7,064 nucleotides of DNA, taken from positions 1-7,064 of the forward strand of contig CAMPGR010000164.1 in NCBI GenBank assembly GCA_946885605.1, written 5' to 3'. The DNA comes from an uncultured Pseudomonadota bacterium (GTDB taxonomy: Bacteria > Pseudomonadota > Gammaproteobacteria > Burkholderiales > SG8-41). Position numbers and translations under genes: made by a program. This document shows, one piece after another, positions 1-7,035 of the stretch (its first letter is position 1; every line of letters starts with the position of its first letter). The notes beneath the pieces were generated by a model. It worked only from the letters and a program-made list of their open reading frames with translations, was not told the DNA's origin and did not search any database.

Positions 1-632
1 GCGGCGTCCTGCTTGGCCCAATAGTCCGGCAAGGCTTTTGCCTTGGCGAGCGCTTCTGCGGATTCGAATCCCGGCGCCATCGACGCGGCCGTGCCGGCCA
101 TCACCTGGTGGTGCTCGATGTTAAGTAGCCTCAGCCAGCTTTGCTGGCCCATGGTGAGCGCGATGAAGCAGCCGAGCTCCACCAACTCCGGTTCTGTGAA
201 GTGCTTGTGCATGCGCTCCCAGAACGCGTCGTCGGTGTCGAGCCGCCACGTGATCGCTTCGGCATAGGCGAGCGCCGCCTTCTGGCGGTCGTTGTACTTC
301 ACCGACTTCTCGAAGTTGATGAGATCGTCGGCCTGCGCCTCTTCGAGCTTGCCCGAGAACGCCTTGATCGAGCGCTGGTTGCCGCAGAACTCGCACTTGA
401 CCGACCGTGAGACGTAAAGCCGGCAAAGCTCCTTGGTGGCGTGATCGCACACGCCGTTATGGAAGATGTCGCGCCACGAATTGGCGAACGACCAGAACGC
501 GCCGGTCACATGCGCGCGCACGGCGGAGCTTTCCGGCCGCGGCGTACCTTCGCGCGCGCAGCGCTCCATCTCGGCCCGCATTTCAGGCGTCATTTTTTCC
601 AGCGGGAAATAGCTGATGCGTTGCTTGCTCAT
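1..632 (-). CDS. Carboxymuconolactone decarboxylase / AhpD-like protein (3' end outside window)
   Basis: The reading frame runs leftward from an ATG at 632-630 and is still open at the window edge after 210 codons, so its C-terminus is missing. The start is supported by GAGAGGA about 8 bases upstream. The protein is all-helical in character and carries a CxxC pair (KCEFCGNQ, Cys80 and Cys83), with Glu68 twelve residues before the first cysteine. This is the spacing of the AhpD/carboxymuconolactone decarboxylase fold, where Glu and two Cys form the thiol peroxidase relay. The His expected four residues after the second Cys is Arg87 here. By family it is probably a cytosolic thiol-dependent peroxidase or related decarboxylase-fold enzyme; the substrate cannot be read from the sequence. 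It follows the MFS gene on the same strand with a 142-base gap, so co-transcription is possible, but a candidate promoter lies in the gap. Confidence 0.85.
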   Translation of the reverse strand, partial: MSKQRISYFPLEKMTPEMRAEMERCAREGTPRPESSAVRAHVTGAFWSFANSWRDIFHNGVCDHATKELCRLYVSRSVKCEFCGNQRSIKAFSGKLEEAQADDLINFEKSVKYNDRQKAALAYAEAITWRLDTDDAFWERMHKHFTEPELVELGCFIALTMGQQSWLRLLNIEHHQVMAGTAASMAPGFESAEALAKAKALPDYWAKQDA

Positions 633-666
633 GGCTTTGTCCTCTCTAACCTCGATCGGCAGTGCA

Positions 667-672
667 ATTATG
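667..672 (-). promoter_or_regulatory. Candidate -10 element for the AhpD-like gene
   Basis: Read on the minus strand this is CATAAT (5 of 6 to consensus), placing transcription start about 28 bases before the ATG at 632. The matching -35 region (TGTCAA at 17-base spacing) is poor, so this is a weak or activator-dependent candidate. The 633-774 gap shows no clear rho-independent terminator for the upstream MFS gene. Confidence 0.3.
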
Positions 673-774
673 AACCGTGCGCTCGGGTTTTGACATCTCG
701 TGTTGCGACCCGGAGTCCGGATAGTGGCTTCGCGCTTCCGGAATGACGCGGGTTCGTCGCGCGCATCCGGCGGG

Positions 775-1971
775 TCAGATGCTGACGGGTTTCGAAATTC
801 CGACTGCAGGGCGCAGGGCGAGACAGAGCGGAAGCGTCAGCAGCACTGCGAGGCCAATGGTCCCGATCGCGTTCTCCACGCCCGCGAGGTCGCCGAGCAG
901 GCCGTAGCCAAGCGGCGCCGCGATGCCGCAAAGCGAACCGAGCGTATAGAAGAGCCCGAAAGCGCGGGGCAGACGGTCCTTGTCCACGAGGTCGCCTATG
1001 GTCGCGTAGAGGACGGAAGAGGTGCCGTTCAGCACGACACCGATGAGCGGCAGCAGCGCGAAGGCCGCAATGCCGGGGAGGGCCAGCGTGAGAAGGATGC
1101 CGAGGCCGGTTGCGAGCTCGGTGATCGCGATGCTGCGCACGATGCCGAAGCGCTCGGCGAGGAAGCCGCACGCCAGTTTCCCCGCCATGCCGCCGACGAG
1201 TATCAGCGGCACGGCGAGCGCCGCCCAGCCTTCCGGCAGCCCGCGCGCGATCAGCAGAAACGCAATGAAGGTCAGGAATCCCGTGCGGGTGCTGCTGTCG
1301 AGAATTTCGATCAGACACAGCGCCGTGAAGCCGCGCTGGCTGCGGATGCCCCAGCCCTTCACCTTCGCCGCATGCGGCGGAGCTTCCTTGCCCGCGAGAG
1401 AGGCCTGGCTCGTATTCGCGACGGTGACGAATATCATCATCGCGGTGAGGACCCCGACGATGCCGAATCCGACGACCGGCGCCTGCCACGATACCCCGAC
1501 GAGGAGCCCGAGGCTCACGATGCCGCCGAACGCAAACTTTCCCACGTCGCCGAAAAAATTGTAGGTGCCGAGCGCCGCGCGGCGCCCTTCATCGGGATAG
1601 GCGTGAGAGATGATGGTGGAGCAGAGCGGATGCTGGACCGCCGAGCCGAATCCGGCGAAGAAGAGCGCGATCAATATCATCCAAAAGCCGCTCGCATGGC
1701 CCAGTGCGACGAACGCCGCCCCGGAGATCGCGGTTCCGAAGGCGAGCAGATTGCGCTCGCCGAAGCGCTCGGCGAAGAGGCCGGCCGGAATCTGGAACGC
1801 GGCCATCGCGATGCGGTGCGCGGAACGGATGAGTCCCACTTGCGCGAGCGAGAGGCCGAACGTCTGCGCGAGCAGCGGCAGCAGGACGTAGGTGACGTCC
1901 GAGAGCCCATCGTGCAAGGTATGCGCCGTGCAGCAGGTTGCGAGCGTGCGTTTTGCGTGGCGTCTGGGCAC
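775..1971 (-). CDS. MFS transporter, Fsr (fosmidomycin resistance)-like
   Basis: This 398-residue protein has about 12 hydrophobic segments in two halves separated by a hydrophilic loop near residues 185-212, as expected for an inner-membrane major facilitator drug/proton antiporter. The MFS motif A appears after TM2 (GLFAERFGER, residues 64-73) and again in the second half (GFLAERFG, 269-276). The N-terminal HDG...LLPLL pattern (20-33) and the GFGSAVQHP segment (107-115) resemble Escherichia coli Fsr, which exports fosmidomycin. The resemblance is from memory of the family; the substrate is unknown. The start is GTG at 1971-1969. No good Shine-Dalgarno precedes it, but an extended -10 element about 30 bases upstream fits it, and the first membrane segment would be damaged by the next in-frame ATG start. 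No GC or codon anomaly is evident. Confidence 0.88.
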   Translation of the reverse strand: MPRRHAKRTLATCCTAHTLHDGLSDVTYVLLPLLAQTFGLSLAQVGLIRSAHRIAMAAFQIPAGLFAERFGERNLLAFGTAISGAAFVALGHASGFWMILIALFFAGFGSAVQHPLCSTIISHAYPDEGRRAALGTYNFFGDVGKFAFGGIVSLGLLVGVSWQAPVVGFGIVGVLTAMMIFVTVANTSQASLAGKEAPPHAAKVKGWGIRSQRGFTALCLIEILDSSTRTGFLTFIAFLLIARGLPEGWAALAVPLILVGGMAGKLACGFLAERFGIVRSIAITELATGLGILLTLALPGIAAFALLPLIGVVLNGTSSVLYATIGDLVDKDRLPRAFGLFYTLGSLCGIAAPLGYGLLGDLAGVENAIGTIGLAVLLTLPLCLALRPAVGISKPVSI

Positions 1972-2001
1972 GGACGATGGAGGCGGGTTGTTGTTCGGGC
2001 A

Positions 2002-2031
2002 ATCATAACAGGGCTGTGCGACGGGCGGCGA
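2002..2031 (-). promoter_or_regulatory. Candidate extended -10 promoter for the MFS gene
   Basis: On the minus strand TGTTATGAT (2010-2002) is an extended -10 element (TG-n-TATGAT, 5 of 6). A weak -35 (TCGCCG, 3 of 6) lies 17 bases upstream at 2031-2026. Predicted transcription start is near 1996, giving a leader of about 25 bases to the GTG at 1971. It lies in the divergent region shared with the small membrane protein. Confidence 0.45.
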
Positions 2032-2046
2032 GCGCGAAGCGGCGTG

Positions 2047-2052
2047 TACAAT
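2047..2052 (+). promoter_or_regulatory. Candidate -10 element for the 85-residue membrane protein
   Basis: TACAAT matches the -10 consensus at 5 of 6 positions and would start transcription about 30 bases before the ATG at 2089. The -35 position is GC-rich and does not match, so confidence is limited. Confidence 0.35.
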
Positions 2053-2088
2053 GCGGCGTAGCGGTGAAAACGCTTTTCTCCTCTTGTC

Positions 2089-2346
2089 ATGAGCATCGTC
2101 ATCTACGTTTTTTCCGGCCTCTACATCGTGCTCACGCTCGCGCTGCTCTTCGCTTACTGGCAGACGCGCCAGCCGGGCCTCGTGTTGATAGCGACGACCT
2201 ATGGTTCCGCGGCCGCGCTTGCGCTCGTCTTCATGGAGGGGTGGCCGCTCCTTGCGGGATTCGCGCTTGCCTGGGTGTTGCGGCTGATGGGATTGGACCC
2301 CGTTCCCAAGTTTCGGAACCGCTCAGGGGACAAGCGCGCGCAGTGA
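2089..2346 (+). CDS. Small inner-membrane protein, unknown function (85 aa)
   Basis: I do not recognise a named family. The protein has three hydrophobic stretches (about residues 3-23, 30-48 and 50-67) and a basic hydrophilic tail (residues 71-85), so it is probably a three-pass inner-membrane protein with a cytosolic positively charged C-terminus. The start is forced: in-frame stops lie at 2059-2061 and 2065-2067, and the only start codon between them and the first membrane segment is the ATG at 2089. The bases before it are pyrimidine-rich (CTTTTCTCCTCTT) with no Shine-Dalgarno match, which is unusual next to the strong sites elsewhere here. It is divergent from the MFS gene and convergent with the hydantoinase remnant. 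The hydrophobic pattern, forced start and candidate -10 support a real gene. Confidence 0.7.
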   Translation: MSIVIYVFSGLYIVLTLALLFAYWQTRQPGLVLIATTYGSAAALALVFMEGWPLLAGFALAWVLRLMGLDPVPKFRNRSGDKRAQ

Positions 2347-2350
2347 TCGG

Positions 2351-2476
2351 TCAGGGCGCCCCGTAGCCCCCGCCGCCCGGCGTTTCGATCACGAAGACAT
2401 CCTCGGGCTGCATCGCAGCGCGATCGGCGAGCATGGGTCGCTCGAGCGCCATTGACGCTCGAGAAATGGATGCGGT
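2351..2476 (-). pseudogene. C-terminal remnant of a hydantoinase B / 5-oxoprolinase-type gene
   Basis: Read leftward, an open stretch of 41 codons ends at TGA (2353-2351) with VFVIETPGGGGYGAP. The glycine-rich TPGGGGYG tail preceded by a P-x-D-V-F type strand is the hallmark end of hydantoinase B/5-oxoprolinase beta-type subunits. Family resemblance covers roughly 2351-2430 (about 26 codons); the usual P-G-D is P-E-D here. Upstream, the frame meets a stop at 2479-2477 and the region becomes the promoter and 5' end of the oppositely oriented protein kinase gene, so the remaining roughly 500 codons of a normal gene are missing. No Shine-Dalgarno precedes any of its internal ATGs. It is best read as debris left by a deletion or insertion. 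A chance match is unlikely given the motif and the stop at the right distance, but it rests on recognition by eye. Confidence 0.65.
2441..2463. repeat. Perfect 8-bp inverted repeat at the remnant/kinase boundary
   Basis: CTCGAGCG (2441-2448) and CGCTCGAG (2456-2463) are perfect reverse complements around a 7-base loop. There is no T-run on either side, so it is not a standard intrinsic terminator. Its right arm overlaps the end of the -35 hexamer and the spacer of the kinase promoter, so it could be an operator or a recombination scar. Confidence 0.6.
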
Positions 2477-2481
2477 TTAAT
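2452..2481 (+). promoter_or_regulatory. Sigma70-type promoter for the protein kinase gene
   Basis: TTGACG (2452-2457, 5 of 6) and TTTAAT (2476-2481, 5 of 6) are separated by 18 bases, the best promoter match in the window. Predicted transcription start is near 2488, giving a leader of about 35 bases with AAAGGA (2511-2516) just before the ATG at 2523. Confidence 0.65.
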
Positions 2482-2522
2482 CGGGACCGCAGTGGGCGCG
2501 CTCCGGCGAGAAAGGATCGAAC

Positions 2523-3827
<1,305 letters not shown>

Positions 3828-3850
3828 TGACTCGCTCGGCATCCGCGCAC

Positions 3851-3869
3851 GTGGGTATCGTCCGCCCAC
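3851..3869. other. Short stem-loop downstream of the kinase gene
   Basis: GTGGG (3851-3855) pairs with CCCAC (3865-3869) around a 9-base loop, 24 bases after the kinase stop codon. It is followed by only a mildly T-containing stretch, so it is at best a weak terminator or attenuator between the kinase and the YfiR operon. Confidence 0.3.
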
Positions 3870-3890
3870 TCGGGAATGATTCTTGCCGCA

Positions 3891-3919
3891 TTGCACGATT
3901 CAGCGAGAGTCATTATGGT
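3891..3919 (+). promoter_or_regulatory. Weak candidate promoter for the YfiR-histidine kinase-regulator operon
   Basis: TTGCAC (3891-3896) and TATGGT (3914-3919) are 17 bases apart but match the consensus at only 3 and 4 of 6 positions. The 162-base non-coding gap (3828-3989) would suit a separate promoter. An imperfect inverted repeat (TGACTCGCT at 3828-3836, AGCGAGAGTCA at 3902-3912) spans the gap. Confidence 0.25.
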
Positions 3920-3989
3920 TGGTGTTTCGAAGCGCCGTGCGCCAGGGTCAGCCTGGACGGAATAACAGGAAAGGACGGGGAGAGGGGGG

Positions 3990-4574
3990 ATGGTCGGGCG
4001 CTCTTCGCATAGCGCGTCGCGGAAACGGGCTTGGACGCTGATCGTGCTCCTCGCCGGTGCCGCGGGATGGTCACCTGCCTCGCGTGCCGCGGACAACGAA
4101 GTGAGCCTGGAGCACCGGGTCAAGGCGGCATTCCTGTACAAGATCGCCGGATATGTGGAATGGCCGGAGAAGGTGTTCCCGGCAAAAGACACACCGCTCG
4201 CTATCGGCGTGGCGGGCGCGGAGCCGCTCGCCGAAGAGCTCGCGCGCATCGCGAAGGACCGCAGGGCGAACGATCGCGCCATAAGAGTGAAGCGGGTGAA
4301 GTTTCAGGAGGCACTCGACGGCCTGCACGTCATCTTCGTGGGCCGCGAGCATCGCAATCGCGTGAAGGAACTCGTGCCGGGCGCGCTCCAGCGCTCGGTG
4401 CTCGTGGTGACGGAGTGGGAAGGCGCGCTCACGCAGGGCAGCATGGTCAATTTCATCATCGTCGACGGACGGGTGCATTTCGAGGTGGCGCTGGAGACCG
4501 CGCACAAAGCCGGGCTCAAGCTCAGCTCGCGGCTGCTTGCCGTGGCACACCACGTCTATTCGGGAGCGCCGTAG
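3990..4574 (+). CDS. YfiR-family (DUF4154) periplasmic regulator
   Basis: The 194-residue protein starts with a Sec signal peptide: basic RKR (11-13), a hydrophobic stretch (14-27) and a likely cleavage site after Ala33 (SRA-AD). The mature part has the YfiR hallmarks: VKAAFLYKIAGYVEWPE (44-60), PLAIGVAG (69-76), the LHVIFVG strand (112-118) and the C-terminal GLKLSSRLLAVA (175-186). In Pseudomonas YfiBNR, YfiR binds the periplasmic CHASE8 domain of the diguanylate cyclase YfiN and represses it. This homologue has no cysteine at all, whereas Pseudomonas aeruginosa YfiR has two disulfides. The ATG at 3990 follows a GGGGAGAGGGGGG purine run. The gene abuts the histidine kinase gene (TAG then ATG with no spacer), which suggests translational coupling, and I infer that it represses that kinase from the periplasm. 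Confidence 0.88.
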   Translation: MVGRSSHSASRKRAWTLIVLLAGAAGWSPASRAADNEVSLEHRVKAAFLYKIAGYVEWPEKVFPAKDTPLAIGVAGAEPLAEELARIAKDRRANDRAIRVKRVKFQEALDGLHVIFVGREHRNRVKELVPGALQRSVLVVTEWEGALTQGSMVNFIIVDGRVHFEVALETAHKAGLKLSSRLLAVAHHVYSGAP

Positions 4575-6083
4575 ATGCTGCGCAGAATCGGCCGCTCGAT
4601 ACGCTACAAGCTCGTGATGGTCGTGCTGGCGACGACCACTATTGCACTGCTCGTGGCGGGTGCGGCGCTCGTGATCTACGACCTGCGCACCTATCAGGAG
4701 GCATGGGTAACGGACTTGAGCACGCAGGCGGAGATCCTTGGGCGTGCAAGCGCGCCCGCGCTTGCCTTCAACGACCCCAAATCGGCGCGGGAATACCTTG
4801 CGCTGCTCAAGGTGCGCCCGGAGATCGCCGTGGCGGCGATCTACAACGCGAAGGGCAAGCTTTTCGCGAGCTATCAACGCGGCGGCGAGTCGTTGAAGGA
4901 CGTACCCGCGCTGCCCGAGTTCGAAGGCCCTCGCGTGTCGGGGAACACGATCGCCTATTACAAGCGCATCGTCGAGAACAACGAAATCCTCGGGACCGTC
5001 TACCTGCGCGGCGACTACAAGCTGCTCGGCCGCCTGACCGACTATCTCAGCATACTGGGCGCGGTGCTCGCATTGAGCCTGCTGGTCGCGCTTCTCATCT
5101 CAACGTGGCTTCAGACCACGGTCACGAAGCCGATCGTCGCGATTTCGGACGTCGCGCGTCAGGTCATGGAAAAGCGCGATTTTTCGCTGCGGGTGCGCAA
5201 AACCACGGAGGACGAGATCGGCTATCTCGTGGACGCGATCAACGACATGCTGGCCGAGGTGGGGCGCAGGCAGGAGGCGCTCGAAGCCTCGAACATCACG
5301 CTCGGACGCGAGATGGCGGAACGCGCGCGCGCGGAGGACCAGTTGCGCGAGCTCAACATCGAGCTCGAGCGGCGGGTCGATGCCCGCACCGCGCAGCTCG
5401 AGGCGGCCAACAAGGAGCTGGAGAGCTTCAGCTATTCGGTCTCGCACGATCTGCGTGCACCGGTGCGCGCGATCATCGGCTTCTCGAGAATGCTCTCGGA
5501 GGAGCATAACGACAAGCTCGACCCCGAGGCGCAGCGACTCCTCGGCATTGTGCAGAGCGAGGCGCACCGCATGGGCGCACTCATCGACGATCTCCTCGCG
5601 TTCTCCCGGCTCGGGCGGCAGGCGATGCAGATTGCGGATGTCGATATGACGCAGCTTGCGCGCTCGACATACGAGAGCCTGATCGCGCAACATCCGACCA
5701 ACAACGTCGAGTTTCATCTGGGCGGGCTGCCGCGCGCGCGCGGCGACCGCGGGCTCCTCGGACAGGTTTGGGCCAATCTGCTTGCGAACGCGCTCAAGTT
5801 CAGCTCCAAGGAAGGCAAGCCGTGCATCGAAGTAAACGCGATCAGCGATGAAACGGAGCACGTCTATTTCGTGCGGGACAATGGCGTGGGTTTCGATCCG
5901 CGTTATCAGTCGAAGCTCTATGGCGTCTTCCAGCGGCTGCACGACGCGAGCGAGTTCCCGGGAACGGGTGTGGGGCTTGCGCTGGTGCAGCGTATCGTCA
6001 CCCGGCACGGCGGCCGGGTCTGGGCCGACAGCAAGCCCAACGAAGGGGCCACTTTCTATTTCACCTTGCCGAAGGCCGCCTAG
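4575..6083 (+). CDS. Membrane sensor histidine kinase with CHASE8-like periplasmic domain
   Basis: The 502-residue protein has in order: TM1 (about 12-35); a periplasmic domain (36-150) with the YfiN/CHASE8 signature (ASAPALAFNDPKSAREYL at 58-75, then IYNAKGKLFASY at 89-100, ending ILGTVYLRGDY); TM2 (about 157-179); HAMP (about 180-230); a charged coiled coil (230-285); HisKA with phosphoacceptor His291 in SYSVSHDLRAP; and HATPase_c with N box NLLANALKFS (Asn405), G1 DNGVGF (435-440), F box (448-455) and G2 GTGVGLAL (463-470). All kinase motifs are intact. The HisKA sequence is of the phytochrome type that pairs with Rcp1-like receivers, which is what the next gene encodes. GGGAG at 4562-4566, inside yfiR, sits 8 bases before the ATG. 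There is no receiver or GGDEF domain. It probably phosphorylates the downstream regulator when YfiR releases it. Confidence 0.92.
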   Translation: MLRRIGRSIRYKLVMVVLATTTIALLVAGAALVIYDLRTYQEAWVTDLSTQAEILGRASAPALAFNDPKSAREYLALLKVRPEIAVAAIYNAKGKLFASYQRGGESLKDVPALPEFEGPRVSGNTIAYYKRIVENNEILGTVYLRGDYKLLGRLTDYLSILGAVLALSLLVALLISTWLQTTVTKPIVAISDVARQVMEKRDFSLRVRKTTEDEIGYLVDAINDMLAEVGRRQEALEASNITLGREMAERARAEDQLRELNIELERRVDARTAQLEAANKELESFSYSVSHDLRAPVRAIIGFSRMLSEEHNDKLDPEAQRLLGIVQSEAHRMGALIDDLLAFSRLGRQAMQIADVDMTQLARSTYESLIAQHPTNNVEFHLGGLPRARGDRGLLGQVWANLLANALKFSSKEGKPCIEVNAISDETEHVYFVRDNGVGFDPRYQSKLYGVFQRLHDASEFPGTGVGLALVQRIVTRHGGRVWADSKPNEGATFYFTLPKAA

Positions 6084-6114
6084 AATAGGGAGCACACGGG
6101 CGTGAGGGAGCACC

Positions 6115-6558
6115 ATGGAAGAGTTTGAGCAGGTAGAGATCCTGCTGGTCGAGGACAATCCGCTGGACGCGGAGTTGACGATCCGGGCTCTCAAGAAGGG
6201 CGGACTCGCCAACAAGCTCCTCTGGTTGAAAGACGGCGAGCAGGCGCTCGATTATCTCTTCCGGCGCGGCGCCTACGCCGCTCGCGAGGACGTGTTGCCG
6301 CGCCTTGTCCTCCTCGACCTCAAGATGCCGCGGGTCGATGGCATCGAAGTGCTGAAGGCCGTCAAGCAGGACGAGCGCACCCGTCGCATTCCGGTCGTCG
6401 TGATGACGTCCTCACAGGAAGAGAAAGACGTCGCCCAGAGCTATGACATGGGGGCGAACAGCTATGTTGTGAAGCCGGTGGATTTCAGCGCCTTTGCGGA
6501 CCTTGCCCGCCAGGCGGGCTTCTACTGGCTCGCGATCAACCGCTCGCCCTCCGCCTGA
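6115..6558 (+). CDS. Rcp1/CheY-like single-domain response regulator
   Basis: The 147-residue protein is a lone receiver domain. It shows acidic pocket residues Glu13-Asp14 (VEDNPLDAE), the phosphoacceptor Asp68 ([11 protein letters not shown]), Thr98 (VVVMTSS) and Lys120 (VVKPVDF), so it should be phosphorylatable. The long loop between strand 2 and Asp68 ([10 protein letters not shown]) and the ending GFYWLAIN are typical of the Rcp1 group that partners phytochrome-class kinases. There is no DNA-binding or enzymatic output domain, so it should act by protein-protein contact or as a relay intermediate; its target is not in the window. AGGGAG lies 4 bases before the ATG, and only 31 bases separate it from the kinase gene, so the two are surely one transcript. 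Confidence 0.93.
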   Translation: MEEFEQVEILLVEDNPLDAELTIRALKKGGLANKLLWLKDGEQALDYLFRRGAYAAREDVLPRLVLLDLKMPRVDGIEVLKAVKQDERTRRIPVVVMTSSQEEKDVAQSYDMGANSYVVKPVDFSAFADLARQAGFYWLAINRSPSA

Positions 6559-6565
6559 AGCTCGA

Positions 6566-6590
6566 GTGGCGCATGAACCTCATGCGCCAC
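6566..6590. terminator. Perfect 11-bp stem-loop between convergent genes
   Basis: GTGGCGCATGA (6566-6576) and TCATGCGCCAC (6580-6590) form a perfect 11-bp stem with a 3-base loop, 7 bases after the response regulator stop codon. The right arm contains the stop codon of the convergent zinc-motif gene. There is no T-run on either strand, so it may be a bidirectional terminator of low intrinsic strength or an mRNA 3'-end stabiliser. Confidence 0.6.
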
Positions 6591-6771
6591 CGATCCCTTC
6601 GATCACCTTGCCCGATCCCCCGCACGTCGGGCACTCCTCCCCGTCGATGCGGCCTCTGCCGCTGCATTGCGGGCAAAGGTTTTCGCCGGTGCCCGGTGTG
6701 CCGGGTGGGGCGCTGTCACCCGGGTTCATGTTGGTGTTCTGCGGCACTTCGCGTGGCTTGCATGGTGCCAT
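6580..6771 (-). CDS. Small zinc-ribbon protein with two CxxCxGxG motifs (63 aa)
   Basis: The C-terminal half contains CPQCSGRG and, ten bases of coding later in the same style, CPTCGGSG, followed by KVIEGIGGA. Two CxxCxGxG units are the pattern of the DnaJ-type cysteine-rich zinc finger, here enough to bind one zinc with four cysteines. The N-terminal half is Pro/Asn/Gly-rich and probably disordered, with one further Cys. The open frame extends to an ATG at 6849, but the ATG at 6771 is preferred because AAGGA stands 8 bases before it and similar short proteins begin close to the NMNPGD segment. It is cytosolic, with no membrane segment. Function is not known; a chaperone-like or RNA/protein-binding role would be guesswork. 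It is convergent with the response regulator and shares the stem-loop at its stop codon. Confidence 0.8.
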   Translation of the reverse strand: MAPCKPREVPQNTNMNPGDSAPPGTPGTGENLCPQCSGRGRIDGEECPTCGGSGKVIEGIGGA

Positions 6772-6912
6772 GGCGTGTTCCTTCACGGGTATGTTGTAGG
6801 TGGACAGGCCGCGCTTCCCGGGGTTCTTCACACGCATGCTATGAGTCACGTACGAGCCGCTCTTGAAGTTTTCCGGAGCATCCCCAATTCCTGTGCCATC
6901 AGGAGATCTCGC

Positions 6913-7005
6913 ATGGACAGGAAGATCGTGTGGGTGGCGGCGGGGCTCGTGGTCGCGCTGGTCCTCGTGCTGATCGCGCCGATTCCAGCGCCCTGGGAAG
7001 GTTGA
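6913..7005 (+). CDS. Single-pass membrane microprotein (30 aa)
   Basis: AGGAG at 6901-6905 lies 7 bases before an ATG that begins a 30-codon frame ending in TGA at 7005. The product has a short basic start (MDRK), one continuous hydrophobic helix (about residues 5-22) and a Pro/Trp-rich tail ending PAPWEG. It should insert in the inner membrane with the N-terminus in the cytosol. The same frame stays open upstream to 6667, but that extension runs antisense over the zinc-motif gene and lacks a comparable ribosome binding site, so the short start is chosen. I do not recognise a family. It is divergent from the zinc-motif gene with 141 bases between their starts, where no convincing promoter is seen. 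Confidence 0.6.
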   Translation: MDRKIVWVAAGLVVALVLVLIAPIPAPWEG

Positions 7006-7018
7006 GCGCCTGCCGTGT

Positions 7019-7035
7019 GCCCCTCTTGATGGGGC
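7019..7035. other. Weak GC hairpin after the microprotein
   Basis: GCCCC (7019-7023) pairs with GGGGC (7031-7035) around a 7-base loop, 13 bases after the microprotein stop. No T-run follows, so it is only a possible terminator. The remaining bases to 7064 show nothing else I can support. Confidence 0.25.

Noticed and set aside
690..695. Perfect TTGACA on the plus strand
   Set aside because: No -10 at suitable spacing (GATAGT is 24 bases away) and no plus-strand gene follows.
700..2061. Long plus-strand frame of 453 codons opposite the MFS gene
   Set aside because: Its product is extremely rich in Arg, Glu, Asp and Gln with no fold-like pattern, and it lies wholly antisense to a clear 12-helix transporter; it is a high-GC shadow frame.
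2353..2411. Hydantoinase-like frame as a genuine short gene starting at the ATG at 2413
   Set aside because: No Shine-Dalgarno precedes that ATG, and the peptide is the terminal strand of a much larger domain that would not fold alone.
4031..5509. Plus-strand frame of 492 codons across yfiR and the histidine kinase
   Set aside because: It is a +2-type shadow with Arg/Gly/Ala-rich low-complexity product; both overlapped genes have full family motifs in their own frames.
5100..6215. Minus-strand frame of 371 codons opposite the histidine kinase
   Set aside because: It is antisense to the HisKA/HATPase motifs and no domain or ribosome binding site was seen.
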